Assembly: GCA_938029515.1 (NCBI GenBank)
Contig: CALJAQ010000022.1
Span: 1 to 7,605, forward strand
Source: an uncultured Nitrososphaerales archaeon
GTDB lineage: Archaea > Thermoproteota > Nitrososphaeria > Nitrososphaerales > JAAOZN01
DNA length: 7,605 bases
Reading direction: 5' to 3'
The translations under genes and the position numbers were made by a program. Under the pieces are notes generated by a model. That model had not been told where the DNA came from, did no database searches, and was given only the letters and a program-made list of their open reading frames with translations. Positions 1 to 6,287 of this stretch are shown piece after piece (within the stretch, counting starts at the first letter, position 1; each line of letters starts with the position of its first letter).

Positions 1-366
1 ATGTTCAATGCGTCGATAAGCCTAAGATGCATATGGAGTGGCTCATCTTCAAGGGCCTTAGCCGATCGATACCATTCTCGGTGAATAACCTATAGCACGC
101 GCCTCTACCCATTATAGGCGAAGTAGTCTCTAATATTCAGCCTACTCTATGTAGGGTGAGAGACTAGAACATCGTACCCTTATCTCACCAACAGCATATA
201 GATTGGAGCTATGCAGATAGATGCCTCCACCGCCACTCTCTTAGAATGATGCAGGATCAAGAACTCACGTATAGCATTGTTCGAAACCCTCCTCTCATCA
301 ACCAAGCTCACCGATGATAGCAGCATAGCAACCACTCTTATCCAACCCACAAAACAAGGCATTCAC
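1..366 (-). pseudogene. Decayed IS110-family (DEDD) transposase, N-terminal part, runs off the left edge
   Basis: Reading the minus strand from a GTG at 366 gives a protein start containing GLDKSGCYAAIIGELG (about 348-301). This is the typical opening of IS110-family transposases, with the first catalytic Asp in G-x-D. The frame hits TGA at 298-300, and a +1 shift restores DERRVSNNAIREF and RVAVEAS, which carries the conserved Glu. The same frame continues through a TAA (180-182) into GYDVLVSHPT, matching the family's 'GY-VV-HP' segment. Further stops lie at 147-149, 105-107 and 90-92. From 89 to 3 the frame is open again and basic/helical (HREWYRSAKALEDE...LRLIDALN), resembling the region before the family's HALL segment. 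The family is usually about 300-400 residues; only the first third or so is visible. One frameshift and at least four stops mean it is not functional. Family assignment rests on motif memory, not a search. Confidence 0.68.
124..166. repeat. Nested inverted repeat inside the transposase remnant
   Basis: TAGTCTCT (124-131) pairs perfectly with AGAGACTA (159-166). Inside it, CCTAC (141-145) pairs with GTAGG (151-155) around a 5-base loop. The result is a two-part hairpin with an asymmetric internal loop. An 8-bp repeat of this spacing is expected a few times by chance in a window this size, so only the nesting makes it notable. No function is assigned. Confidence 0.4.
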
Positions 367-398
367 GCAACGCTTTGAACACCTCCCCCATCATATCC

Positions 399-533
399 TC
401 ATCGTATCAAGCCCAGCTTGACCTCTAAGTTGTAGAGCCTTATGAAGATTCTTAGGGACTCTTTGAATGGTTGCATCGATGATCTTAGTGGGAAGCTGCT
501 GTAGAAGGCTTTAAGCCCCCTCTTCACCTGCAT
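399..533 (-). pseudogene. Protein-like fragment of unknown family, possible gene remnant
   Basis: An ATG at 533 (minus) opens 44 codons ending at TGA 399-401. The peptide (MQVKRGLKAFYSSFPLRSS..., then FKESLRIFIRLYNLEVKLGLI) is amphipathic and basic and reads like real protein. After the stop, a +1 shift continues as YDEDMMGEVFKALRECLVLWVG up to a TAA at 339-341, overlapping the start of the IS110 remnant in another frame. Upstream on the same strand another frame reads RVEELSVSRQLEE before a stop. This suggests a shifted gene end that the transposase remnant abuts. No family is recognised. It could also be a chance ORF, as nothing shows that it is translated. Confidence 0.3.
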
Positions 534-648
534 TATGCTATTCCTCTAGCTGCCTGCTCACACTAAGCTCTTCAACGCGTCATTTTTCAAATCTAGAAAT
601 AATCTTCTTTCACATCTGTCAGTTAAGCATATTACTTTCCCAAGGTAG

Positions 649-656
649 TTATTTAT
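649..656 (+). promoter_or_regulatory. TATA-like box before the nicotinamidase gene
   Basis: TTATTTAT followed by a T run (649-660) sits directly against the ATG at 661. If it is the archaeal TATA box, transcription would begin around 676-680. That places it at or just after an in-frame GTG (676), so the true start may be that GTG. A weaker alternative box (around 629-634, CATATTA) would support the ATG. Confidence 0.4.
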
Positions 657-660
657 TTTT

Positions 661-1281
661 ATGCTTAAGGTTAAGGTGGATAAGCAGAGTGCACTTATAG
701 TGGTTGATGTGCAGAACGACTTCTGCTCAGGTGGAGCCCTACCTGTCCCTGAAGGCGACAGGATTGTGCCTCTAATTAATCATTATATCGATATCTTTAG
801 ATCTGCTGAAGCTCCTATCTTCTTTACGCGTGATTGGCACCCTAGAGATCACATATCTTTTAAGGGTTATGGTGGTGTATGGCCTCCTCATTGTGTTCAA
901 AACACATGGGGCGCTGGTTTTCACCCAGATCTGAAGCTGGGGAAGGGGGATGTGGTTGTTTCTAAGGGTTATGATCGGTTGAAGGAAGCTTATTCTGGGT
1001 TTGAGGGGACTGATCTTGATGAGCGGTTGAGAAAACTGGGTGTGAAGAGGCTGCTGGTTGGAGGGCTTGCAACAGACTACTGTGTTAAGAATACGGTGTT
1101 GGATGGTTTGAAAAGAGGGTATGAGGTGTTCTTGCTTGAAGACGCTGTGCGCGGTGTGGATGTGAATGTAGGGGATAGTGCTCGTGCAATAGAGGAGATG
1201 GTGAAGGCAGGGGCGGTGAAGATAACGCTCAGAGGACTGGTGCGAAAGAAGAGTCTATGCAAAACGACTCGTTTGAGTTAG
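661..1281 (+). CDS. pncA: Nicotinamidase (isochorismatase-like hydrolase fold)
   Basis: The enzyme hydrolyses nicotinamide to nicotinate and ammonia, the first step of NAD salvage by the Preiss-Handler route in the cytoplasm. All key residues are visible. The catalytic triad is Asp16 (VVDVQNDF), Lys102 (VVSKGYD) and Cys141 (GLATDYCV, with the cis-peptide at Ala137-Thr138). The metal ligands are Asp58 and His60 (TRDWH) and His77 (WPPHC). The spacing between these residues is identical to that of the Pyrococcus horikoshii enzyme, offset by 6-8 residues. The 206-residue length is normal, though the last 15 or so (RKKSLCKTTRLS) form a basic tail beyond the core. ATG 661 gives the longest frame. 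An in-frame GTG at 676 would give an N terminus of Pyrococcus-like length and better fits the TATA box. It stands alone, with no NAD-pathway neighbour in the window. Confidence 0.93.
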   Translation: MLKVKVDKQSALIVVDVQNDFCSGGALPVPEGDRIVPLINHYIDIFRSAEAPIFFTRDWHPRDHISFKGYGGVWPPHCVQNTWGAGFHPDLKLGKGDVVVSKGYDRLKEAYSGFEGTDLDERLRKLGVKRLLVGGLATDYCVKNTVLDGLKRGYEVFLLEDAVRGVDVNVGDSARAIEEMVKAGAVKITLRGLVRKKSLCKTTRLS

Positions 1282-1330
1282 ATGGTCTTAAAGTGTTCTC
1301 TAGGTTGTTGTAGGTTAGCTTCTGTATGGG

Positions 1331-1339
1331 TTTATTTAA
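1331..1339 (+). promoter_or_regulatory. TATA-like box before the M48 peptidase gene
   Basis: TTTATTTAA lies 13-21 bases before the ATG at 1352, too close for that codon to be transcribed from it. Usual archaeal spacing predicts initiation near 1360. The in-frame ATG at 1376, preceded by GGAG at 1369-1372, therefore fits better as the translational start. Confidence 0.5.
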
Positions 1340-1351
1340 CCTTCTGATCTA

Positions 1352-2305
1352 ATGTCCCTTAGCGGCTTGGAGTTAATGTGTAGGCTGTGTGGCACTTGCT
1401 CTGATGAGGAGAGCGTCTTTTGTAGAGGATGCGGTGTTAGACTTCTGCAGAGTAGAAGGTATGATCTAAACAGATTGGATTACGCTTATGATGCTGATTT
1501 AGAGAATCTCGCGTTGCTTAAGGAGCTAGCCACACCAGCCGCTTTGATCAAAGCCTTCTATCTTAAGAAGGCTGTAGCTGATTTTAAGAGGGAGGTTTCT
1601 GCTAGAAGCATCTTAGTTGAGAGAGAGTCTAAGCTTGGGTTGATGCTTATCAACTGTGCAGATATATTGTGCCTCAGATATCTGCCTAATCTTTATGTAG
1701 ATCAACACTTGGGCTTCAACGCGTACTCATTTGGCTTCGACGAAGAACCTTTTGTCATAATAGGTAAAGGGATGCTCAACGCTCTTACAGAAGAGGAGAT
1801 GACTGCGCTACTGGCCCACGAGCTTGGGCATATTGGCTGCGGGCATATGATCTACCACACCTTAGCAGAGTTCATAGTTCAAGGCGTAGGCTGGACAGGA
1901 TACATAATGGGCACACCGCTCTTAGAAGCGCCGCTTAGATTAGCCCTACTTAGCTGGATGCGTGAATCTGAAGTCAGCGCGGATAGAGCCAGCCTGCTAG
2001 CAGCTGGGAGAGTAGAGGCTGTCAAATCCCTTCTACAGAAGCTTGCGCACCTTAACAAAGAGACTGGTTATAGAGGTGGTGTGCTAGAGTGTGCGAATGA
2101 GGTTGTCAGCACCCACCCACATGTAGCCAGAAGAATATCGCTGATAGAGGAGTATTATAGAAGTGTTGAATACGCCAAAGCCAGGAGCAAGATCTCTACG
2201 AGGAAAATTGTGTGTCGAGCCCTTCTACCCATATGTAGATTCTGTGGAGCAGAGAAGCAGCCTAGCGCACTCTTCTGCAGCAGCTGCGGTAGGAGCTGCG
2301 TCTGA
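1352..2305 (+). CDS. M48-family zinc metallopeptidase flanked by two zinc ribbons
   Basis: This is a predicted Zn-dependent endopeptidase of the M48 (HtpX/Ste24-like) clan, probably acting in protein quality control. In the 317-residue reading, an N-terminal zinc ribbon (Cys10, Cys13, Cys24, Cys27) leads into the family's segment with NAYSFG (123-128) and the IIGKGML strand-helix. The active site is HELGH (His156, Glu157, His160), and the third ligand is Glu207 in RESEVSADRA. A second zinc ribbon (Cys295, Cys298, Cys309, Cys312) closes the chain. There is no N-terminal signal or transmembrane pair as in HtpX. Only a moderately hydrophobic stretch at 171-203 follows the active site, so it is probably cytosolic or peripherally membrane-bound. 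Coordinates give the longest ATG frame. The promoter position and the GGAG favour ATG 1376, which starts the protein right at the first ribbon (MCRLCG). All catalytic residues are present. Confidence 0.9.
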   Translation: MSLSGLELMCRLCGTCSDEESVFCRGCGVRLLQSRRYDLNRLDYAYDADLENLALLKELATPAALIKAFYLKKAVADFKREVSARSILVERESKLGLMLINCADILCLRYLPNLYVDQHLGFNAYSFGFDEEPFVIIGKGMLNALTEEEMTALLAHELGHIGCGHMIYHTLAEFIVQGVGWTGYIMGTPLLEAPLRLALLSWMRESEVSADRASLLAAGRVEAVKSLLQKLAHLNKETGYRGGVLECANEVVSTHPHVARRISLIEEYYRSVEYAKARSKISTRKIVCRALLPICRFCGAEKQPSALFCSSCGRSCV

Positions 2306-2338
2306 GTTTAGGAAGCTCTATGCATAGCCGTCTCTCTG

Positions 2339-2671
2339 TTAAGGTTGGTCTGACAGACGGCGGAAACGGATGTGAAGTGTGAGATATTCATTCTTACCGG
2401 TTCCACTAGGCCCTATAAGCGCACACTGCTTAAAGTGGTAGAGCGCACGCACCACCCTCTGGACATAGCGCTCAGTATCTACGAATTCAGGGACATCTTT
2501 TGGCACTAGGTTCTTTAGCGGTTCTGTGATAACGTAGCCTCCGCTTAGATCGTACTGCGTCACACCATATTTTTCCTTAAGCCTTTCTTCACCCATCTTC
2601 TGCGTTACATCAAGTTTTAGGCATAGCTTTACGTTAGCTCCCTCAGCCCTAACGACCCTTCCAACACTCAA
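2339..2671 (-). pseudogene. Truncated MoxR-like AAA ATPase, cut just after Walker A
   Basis: From a TTG at 2671 the frame encodes about 93 residues that read like the front of a MoxR/CbbQ-type AAA ATPase. A lead-in domain is followed by a helix (DTERYVQRVVRALYHFKQC) and then strand plus P-loop ALIGPSGTGK (Walker A Gly87-Lys93). The next residue is Asn instead of Thr/Ser. After it comes a short unrelated tail that stops at 2339-2341. Walker B, sensor and arginine-finger regions are absent. The 3' end of the M48 gene begins only 33 bases further on, so the remainder has been deleted rather than merely frameshifted. Another frame runs to 2308 but shows no AAA motif. It cannot be an active ATPase. 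Expression of the stump is possible but unsupported. Confidence 0.65.
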
Positions 2672-2746
2672 CTTTCTAGATTTTGTAAACGCTTTACTAC
2701 ATTAAACGTTTATGAATTTAAGATATATATCCAGAATCCGTCTAAC

Positions 2747-2752
2747 TTTTAA
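2747..2752 (+). promoter_or_regulatory. TATA-like box before the small acidic ORF
   Basis: TTTTAA at 2747-2752 is placed 25-30 bases before ATG 2777, the spacing of a leaderless archaeal transcript. A second AT-rich box, GATATATAT (2722-2730), lies further upstream and could drive initiation near 2752 instead. Confidence 0.4.
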
Positions 2753-2776
2753 CCTAATGCTCCCCTCAAAAAAGTG

Positions 2777-2929
2777 ATGGAGAGAATCACACTTTTAACC
2801 AGTGTTCAGGCTAATAGATTGTCAGAGGAGATCGATGAAGATCTTGATGCCTCGTTTGAAGTTGACGCATCACTCTCTGAAACGCTGCGCTCATCAGATA
2901 AAATGGTCATAAAGACACAACCATTATAA
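2777..2929 (+). CDS. Small acidic protein of unknown function (50 residues)
   Basis: An ATG at 2777 opens 50 codons ending at TAA 2927-2929; an adjacent in-frame GTG (2774) is the alternative start. The peptide has a mixed N terminus (MERITLLTSVQANRL), a strongly acidic middle (SEEIDEDLDASFEVD) and a more neutral tail. There are no cysteines, no signal peptide and no membrane segment. The correctly spaced TATA-like box and the zinc-finger gene 29 bases downstream in the same direction argue for a real gene. The two could be co-expressed, but the second has its own TATA-like box. No family is recognised, and a chance ORF remains possible at this length. Confidence 0.4.
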   Translation: MERITLLTSVQANRLSEEIDEDLDASFEVDASLSETLRSSDKMVIKTQPL

Positions 2930-2931
2930 AA
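2924..2931 (+). promoter_or_regulatory. TATA-like box before the C2H2 zinc-finger gene
   Basis: TTATAAAA overlaps the stop codon of the preceding small ORF and would place initiation near 2955, giving a leader of about 4 bases before ATG 2959. A second candidate, TATATAAG (2935-2942), is closer than usual to the ATG. Confidence 0.45.
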
Positions 2932-2958
2932 CAGTATATAAGATAGGTGTAGAATAGG

Positions 2959-3168
2959 ATGGACCTAGTCTATGAATGTAGGATATGCTTAAAGGAGTTT
3001 CAGAGTAAGAACAGCTTAATTGAACATCTTAGGACAGAACACGAAGTTCTAGAAGTCGTCTCTTACGCAGCAACGACGATGATAAGCGAACAGGAGCGGG
3101 ACAAGATCGCTATGGAGTATTATAGGCAGCTGGAGCACATTAAGAAGGAGTTAAGAGGGCAGACCTAG
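2959..3168 (+). CDS. Small C2H2 zinc-finger protein
   Basis: The 69-residue protein has one classical C2H2 finger near its N terminus: Cys7-x2-Cys10-x12-His23-x4-His28, with Phe14 and Leu20 as core residues (YECRICLKEF... and SLIEHLRTEH). The C-terminal half (about 43-67, ISEQERDKIAMEYYRQLEHI) is a charged amphipathic helix that could form a coiled coil or dimer. Single-finger proteins of this size are frequent in archaea and are usually presumed to bind nucleic acid or protein partners; the actual target is unknown. Cytoplasmic location is inferred from the lack of a signal. It lies 64 bases before the surface-protein gene in the same direction, so a regulatory link is possible but unproven. 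Confidence 0.8.
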   Translation: MDLVYECRICLKEFQSKNSLIEHLRTEHEVLEVVSYAATTMISEQERDKIAMEYYRQLEHIKKELRGQT

Positions 3169-3199
3169 ATTCAAATTTTATATCTTAGATTCATAAATC

Positions 3200-3207
3200 T
3201 TAATAGT
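3200..3207 (+). promoter_or_regulatory. TATA-like box before the large surface-protein gene
   Basis: TTAATAGT lies 26-33 bases before the TTG at 3233, fitting a leaderless or nearly leaderless transcript. The reading frame is closed by a stop at 3218-3220, and TTG 3233 is the first usable start after it. This supports that unusual codon as the start of the signal peptide. Confidence 0.4.
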
Positions 3208-3232
3208 TAACTGAAATTAGATTCCTTATAGG

Positions 3233-6226
3233 TTGAGGAACTTCTATCGGAGAAGCCTACTCATCACATCATTAATATTGCTGACGAGCACCCTGCTTAT
3301 AACAATTCTTAATGGGGACATAATCGCTCAAAACGATTCCTCTTACGCAGAAACTCAATATAGGCTTGAGCTTAACCTGCCTATGCCTTATGTGCCTGCA
3401 GACGGTAAAACCTACCCACTTATCCTCCAGGTAGTAAATAAGGAGGGGCAACCTAGATTCCTCACGGAAGACGCCGTCATCAAACTTTCATCTTCGAATA
3501 TCACGATCGGCCACACTGAGCAGACGATACTACTTAAGGCAGGGGAATCGTCTACAATAATACCCTTTAAGTCAACCTTCAACATAGGTTACACAAACAT
3601 CACAGCCTCAGCAAGCGGTCTACTTAGCGGCGCCACAACGATAAGAACAGTCGGCATAAGCGGCGCGCCAGCGAAGCTCGTATTACACTCTTTACCAAAT
3701 AAAGTGTTGGCAAAGGCTGGAGGTAAGGCAATAGTAGTAGTAGAGTTGCGGGATGGAAACGGTCTACCAGCACGCGCTTCAGAAGATCTAATCGTATCAC
3801 TCTTCTCAAGCATAACTAGTGTAGGAGTGACGGATCCAACACTCATCATACGTAGAAACAGCACATTTGGCACAGCGTACTTCTACCCCACAAATCAACC
3901 AGGCACAACAGAAATCAAGGCAGTTACTTCTGGGCTTGAATCGGCTAAAGCTGAGGTCACAACGGTTGCCTATAATCCGAATAAGCTTTCCGTGTATTTG
4001 CTTCCACCAATTCTCCCTAAACAGAGTAGAGGCGCTGTTATAGTTCAGATCCAGGATCCTTATGGTCGACCTATTGTTGCACCAAAAGACATTAAGGTCA
4101 TTCTCACTTCTAACGACACATCCACTGCGCAGCTTGATACAAACATCCTAATTATACCTCAGGGCATGAGCTATGGTGGAGCAAGTATTACTACAGGTAA
4201 TATCACCGGTGAAGCTGCTATATATGCCGCCGCCCAAGCATATGAAGGCTCCAGTTCTACGCTTTCAGTGAGAGAGGCTCAGGAGGCTGTGGAAGGCCGG
4301 CTTCTACTCTCTTCTCTACCCCAGCTTATCCCAGATGGGCGAGTCCATACAGTTCTATCAGTAATTATGATGAACGATAACTTAACAAACCCCGTTAGAC
4401 CACCCTACCCTACGCAGATCCACCTCTCATCCAGCAACACGCGTGTAGGCGAAGTCAGCGAAGTCGTGTTAAATGAAAACGGATATGTTTACGCTAATTT
4501 TACTAGCTATACAGTCGGCAGCACAGCTATCACAGCAGTTGCAGACAACTTCGACTCCTCCCAAACTGCGGTGGCTGTCGTAGAGCAGGCGAAGTTCAGA
4601 TTGAATCTACAAGTCTGCCCCTCCCTTATACCTATAGACTTGCCACACAAGCCTATAGTTTTAATAGAGGTGCAGAATGCTAACGGTGAACCGAGAGAAG
4701 CCGAGGCAGAAGTTAAAATACAGCTCTACTCATCAAATACTAGAGTCGGCAAAGTTGAGCAACTCCTTGTAATTAAGGAGGGTGAAAGCAGCGGCTTATC
4801 CTTCTTTGAGTTATCCTCAGAGCTGGGGAACACTACAATAACAGCTGCGGCGCCTAACTTTATTGCAGCATCAGCTACTGCCGCAACATTCAGGGCAGGT
4901 CCATCTAACATATATCTAAGCATAGAACCCTCAATCGTAATAGCCGACGGCTCCACTACCCAAAACATATTCATCACACTTCAGGATATGTTCGGGTACC
5001 CGGCTAGAGCCCCAGCTGACATCAAACTGACGCTTTCAACGTCTAACGAAGCGATAGGCACACTACAAACCTCTTTGACCATGCCTAAGCACAGCACGTG
5101 GATCTCAACATATTTTACGAAGAGCAGCACACAAGGTTCAACGCAGATAATAGCACACGCTGAGGGGCTTCAACCATCTGCAAAGACCCTATCCACTATA
5201 CTGCTTAACTTAGATGTGAATCTCTACGCTTCAACAACTAAAGTCTACACGTATGAGCGCGTTTCGATCTACAGTAGCATACAATTTGAGGGGCGCCCCA
5301 TTAGCGGCGCTGAAATTAAATGGTCTACAGTAGCAAATCTGTTAAATGCGGCTTCAAAGAGTGATATCGAAGGTTTAGCGAAGGCAACATTCACCTCACC
5401 AATAGAAGGTGAATATGTTGTCAAGGTTACTGTAGCCAAAGCCGGTTTCAAGCCGGTTGAAAGTAGCGTTAAAGTGTCGGTTAAACCCCGCCCACTTTAC
5501 GTTGAAGTTAAAGCTCCTCCAGAGATACGTACATTTGAAGAAGTAGAGATTTCTATTAAAGTTGTGGATGATGGCAGACCAGTAGAAGGTGCTAAAGTAA
5601 ATATCAAGCCTTCACAAGGCAGCTTAGTGATGGTTAACGATATTACAAACGTGCAAGGAGTCTCCAAAGCCGTCTATAAGTGTAACGAACCTTCAAAGGT
5701 AGCGCTTAACTTTGTAATCAATAAAACTGGTTACATAATCTACAATGGAAGCACAATCATTAACGTTAAACCTCAACCTCTCACTATAGCGTTAAGAGCC
5801 AACGCTTCAGCGATCGGTGTCAATAATGCTCTAGAAGTCAAAGCATCGGTAATAAGCGGAGACAGAGCTGTTGAAGGCGCTTCACTCAATTGGAATGTAG
5901 TAGGGGGAACTATACTTGCTAAAAGCGATGTAACTGACACTCAAGGTGTTGGAACCCTGATTCTAAAAAGCGAAGAAGCTGATACCCTAACAATAGATGT
6001 TAGCGCAGCGAAGAAAGGCTACACTTCAGCTCTCACCTCTATAAACGTAAAAATTCTTCCTTTACCCTTCTATCAATCTATGGCTACATTAGCCTTCTGG
6101 CAGAAGAATCCATTAGTTACTTCAATGGTTGCAGCCCTTGCTATTGTTTGTTTCTTCTTATTTAGAGCTGTTAGGAGGAAGGCTGCAACAAATAAGGACG
6201 AGCTTGAGTTTACAGGTGAAATATAG
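3233..6226 (+). CDS. Large membrane-anchored surface protein with nine tandem Ig/invasin-like repeats
   Basis: The 997-residue protein starts at TTG. It begins with a basic n-region (RNFYRR) and hydrophobic core (about 8-26), a Sec signal peptide or signal anchor. Six type-A repeats of about 100 residues start near 43, 146, 250, 353, 453 and 556. Each follows DG.....I.V.V.D..G.P..A..D..I.L, then SSN..VG.V, a GES-like turn and a closing G.T.ITA.A. Three type-B repeats of about 94 residues start near 659, 752 and 847, with GRP(I/V).GA, a D..G.A turn and AKAG(F/Y). A transmembrane helix (about 960-977) and basic RAVRRK tail follow. About 12 N-x-S/T sequons suggest glycosylation outside the cell. 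The fold is inferred to be beta-sandwich (Big_1/invasin-like). The role is probably adhesion or an S-layer-like stalk, but no ligand-binding head is recognisable. The small membrane-protein genes follow directly, after 61 bases. Confidence 0.85.
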   Translation: MRNFYRRSLLITSLILLTSTLLITILNGDIIAQNDSSYAETQYRLELNLPMPYVPADGKTYPLILQVVNKEGQPRFLTEDAVIKLSSSNITIGHTEQTILLKAGESSTIIPFKSTFNIGYTNITASASGLLSGATTIRTVGISGAPAKLVLHSLPNKVLAKAGGKAIVVVELRDGNGLPARASEDLIVSLFSSITSVGVTDPTLIIRRNSTFGTAYFYPTNQPGTTEIKAVTSGLESAKAEVTTVAYNPNKLSVYLLPPILPKQSRGAVIVQIQDPYGRPIVAPKDIKVILTSNDTSTAQLDTNILIIPQGMSYGGASITTGNITGEAAIYAAAQAYEGSSSTLSVREAQEAVEGRLLLSSLPQLIPDGRVHTVLSVIMMNDNLTNPVRPPYPTQIHLSSSNTRVGEVSEVVLNENGYVYANFTSYTVGSTAITAVADNFDSSQTAVAVVEQAKFRLNLQVCPSLIPIDLPHKPIVLIEVQNANGEPREAEAEVKIQLYSSNTRVGKVEQLLVIKEGESSGLSFFELSSELGNTTITAAAPNFIAASATAATFRAGPSNIYLSIEPSIVIADGSTTQNIFITLQDMFGYPARAPADIKLTLSTSNEAIGTLQTSLTMPKHSTWISTYFTKSSTQGSTQIIAHAEGLQPSAKTLSTILLNLDVNLYASTTKVYTYERVSIYSSIQFEGRPISGAEIKWSTVANLLNAASKSDIEGLAKATFTSPIEGEYVVKVTVAKAGFKPVESSVKVSVKPRPLYVEVKAPPEIRTFEEVEISIKVVDDGRPVEGAKVNIKPSQGSLVMVNDITNVQGVSKAVYKCNEPSKVALNFVINKTGYIIYNGSTIINVKPQPLTIALRANASAIGVNNALEVKASVISGDRAVEGASLNWNVVGGTILAKSDVTDTQGVGTLILKSEEADTLTIDVSAAKKGYTSALTSINVKILPLPFYQSMATLAFWQKNPLVTSMVAALAIVCFFLFRAVRRKAATNKDELEFTGEI
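3359..5206 (+). repeat. Six tandem type-A Ig-like repeats (protein level)
   Basis: Residues 43-658 of the surface protein consist of six diverged copies, each 100-104 residues. The shared core reads SSNITIG, SSITSVG, (T)SNDTSTA, SSNTRVG, SSNTRVG and TSNEAIG in order. Repeats 4 and 5 share SSNTRVG exactly, but their DNA differs (aac-acg-cgt against aat-act-aga). The array is therefore old and not a recent DNA duplication. Repeat 3 has lost most of the motif. Confidence 0.75.
5207..6061 (+). repeat. Three tandem type-B Ig-like repeats (protein level)
   Basis: Residues 659-943 form three copies of about 94 residues. The conserved landmarks are GRPISGAEI / GRPVEGAKV / DRAVEGASL, then SDIEGLAKA / TNVQGVSKA / TDTQGVGTL, then AKAGF / NKTGY / AKKGY. 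This layout resembles bacterial Ig-like domain 1 and differs clearly from the type-A block, so the protein combines two repeat families. Confidence 0.7.
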
Positions 6227-6255
6227 TTCTGCCTATGCGCAGAGTAGATAAAAAG

Positions 6256-6261
6256 TTATAT
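6256..6261 (+). promoter_or_regulatory. TATA-like box before the membrane-protein pair
   Basis: TTATAT at 6256-6261 lies 27-32 bases before ATG 6288, ideal for a leaderless archaeal transcript. A GAGG at 6280-6283 could act as a ribosome site if transcription instead continues from the surface-protein gene upstream. Confidence 0.45.
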
Positions 6262-6287
6262 GTGACCCCTAGGTGTCTAGAGGCTAA

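Noticed and set aside
180..362. A 60-residue minus-strand ORF as a stand-alone gene
   Set aside because: Its second half carries IS110 motifs (ERRV, VAVEAS) while its first 20 or so residues are in the wrong frame for the family. It is a piece of the decayed transposase.
1077..1262. Minus-strand ORF inside the nicotinamidase gene
   Set aside because: It lies entirely within a gene whose catalytic residues are all intact, and its sequence has no recognisable features.
3589..5451. Several minus-strand ORFs of 60-94 codons inside the surface-protein gene
   Set aside because: The plus-strand frame has a clear repeat architecture throughout; these are low-complexity mirror frames.
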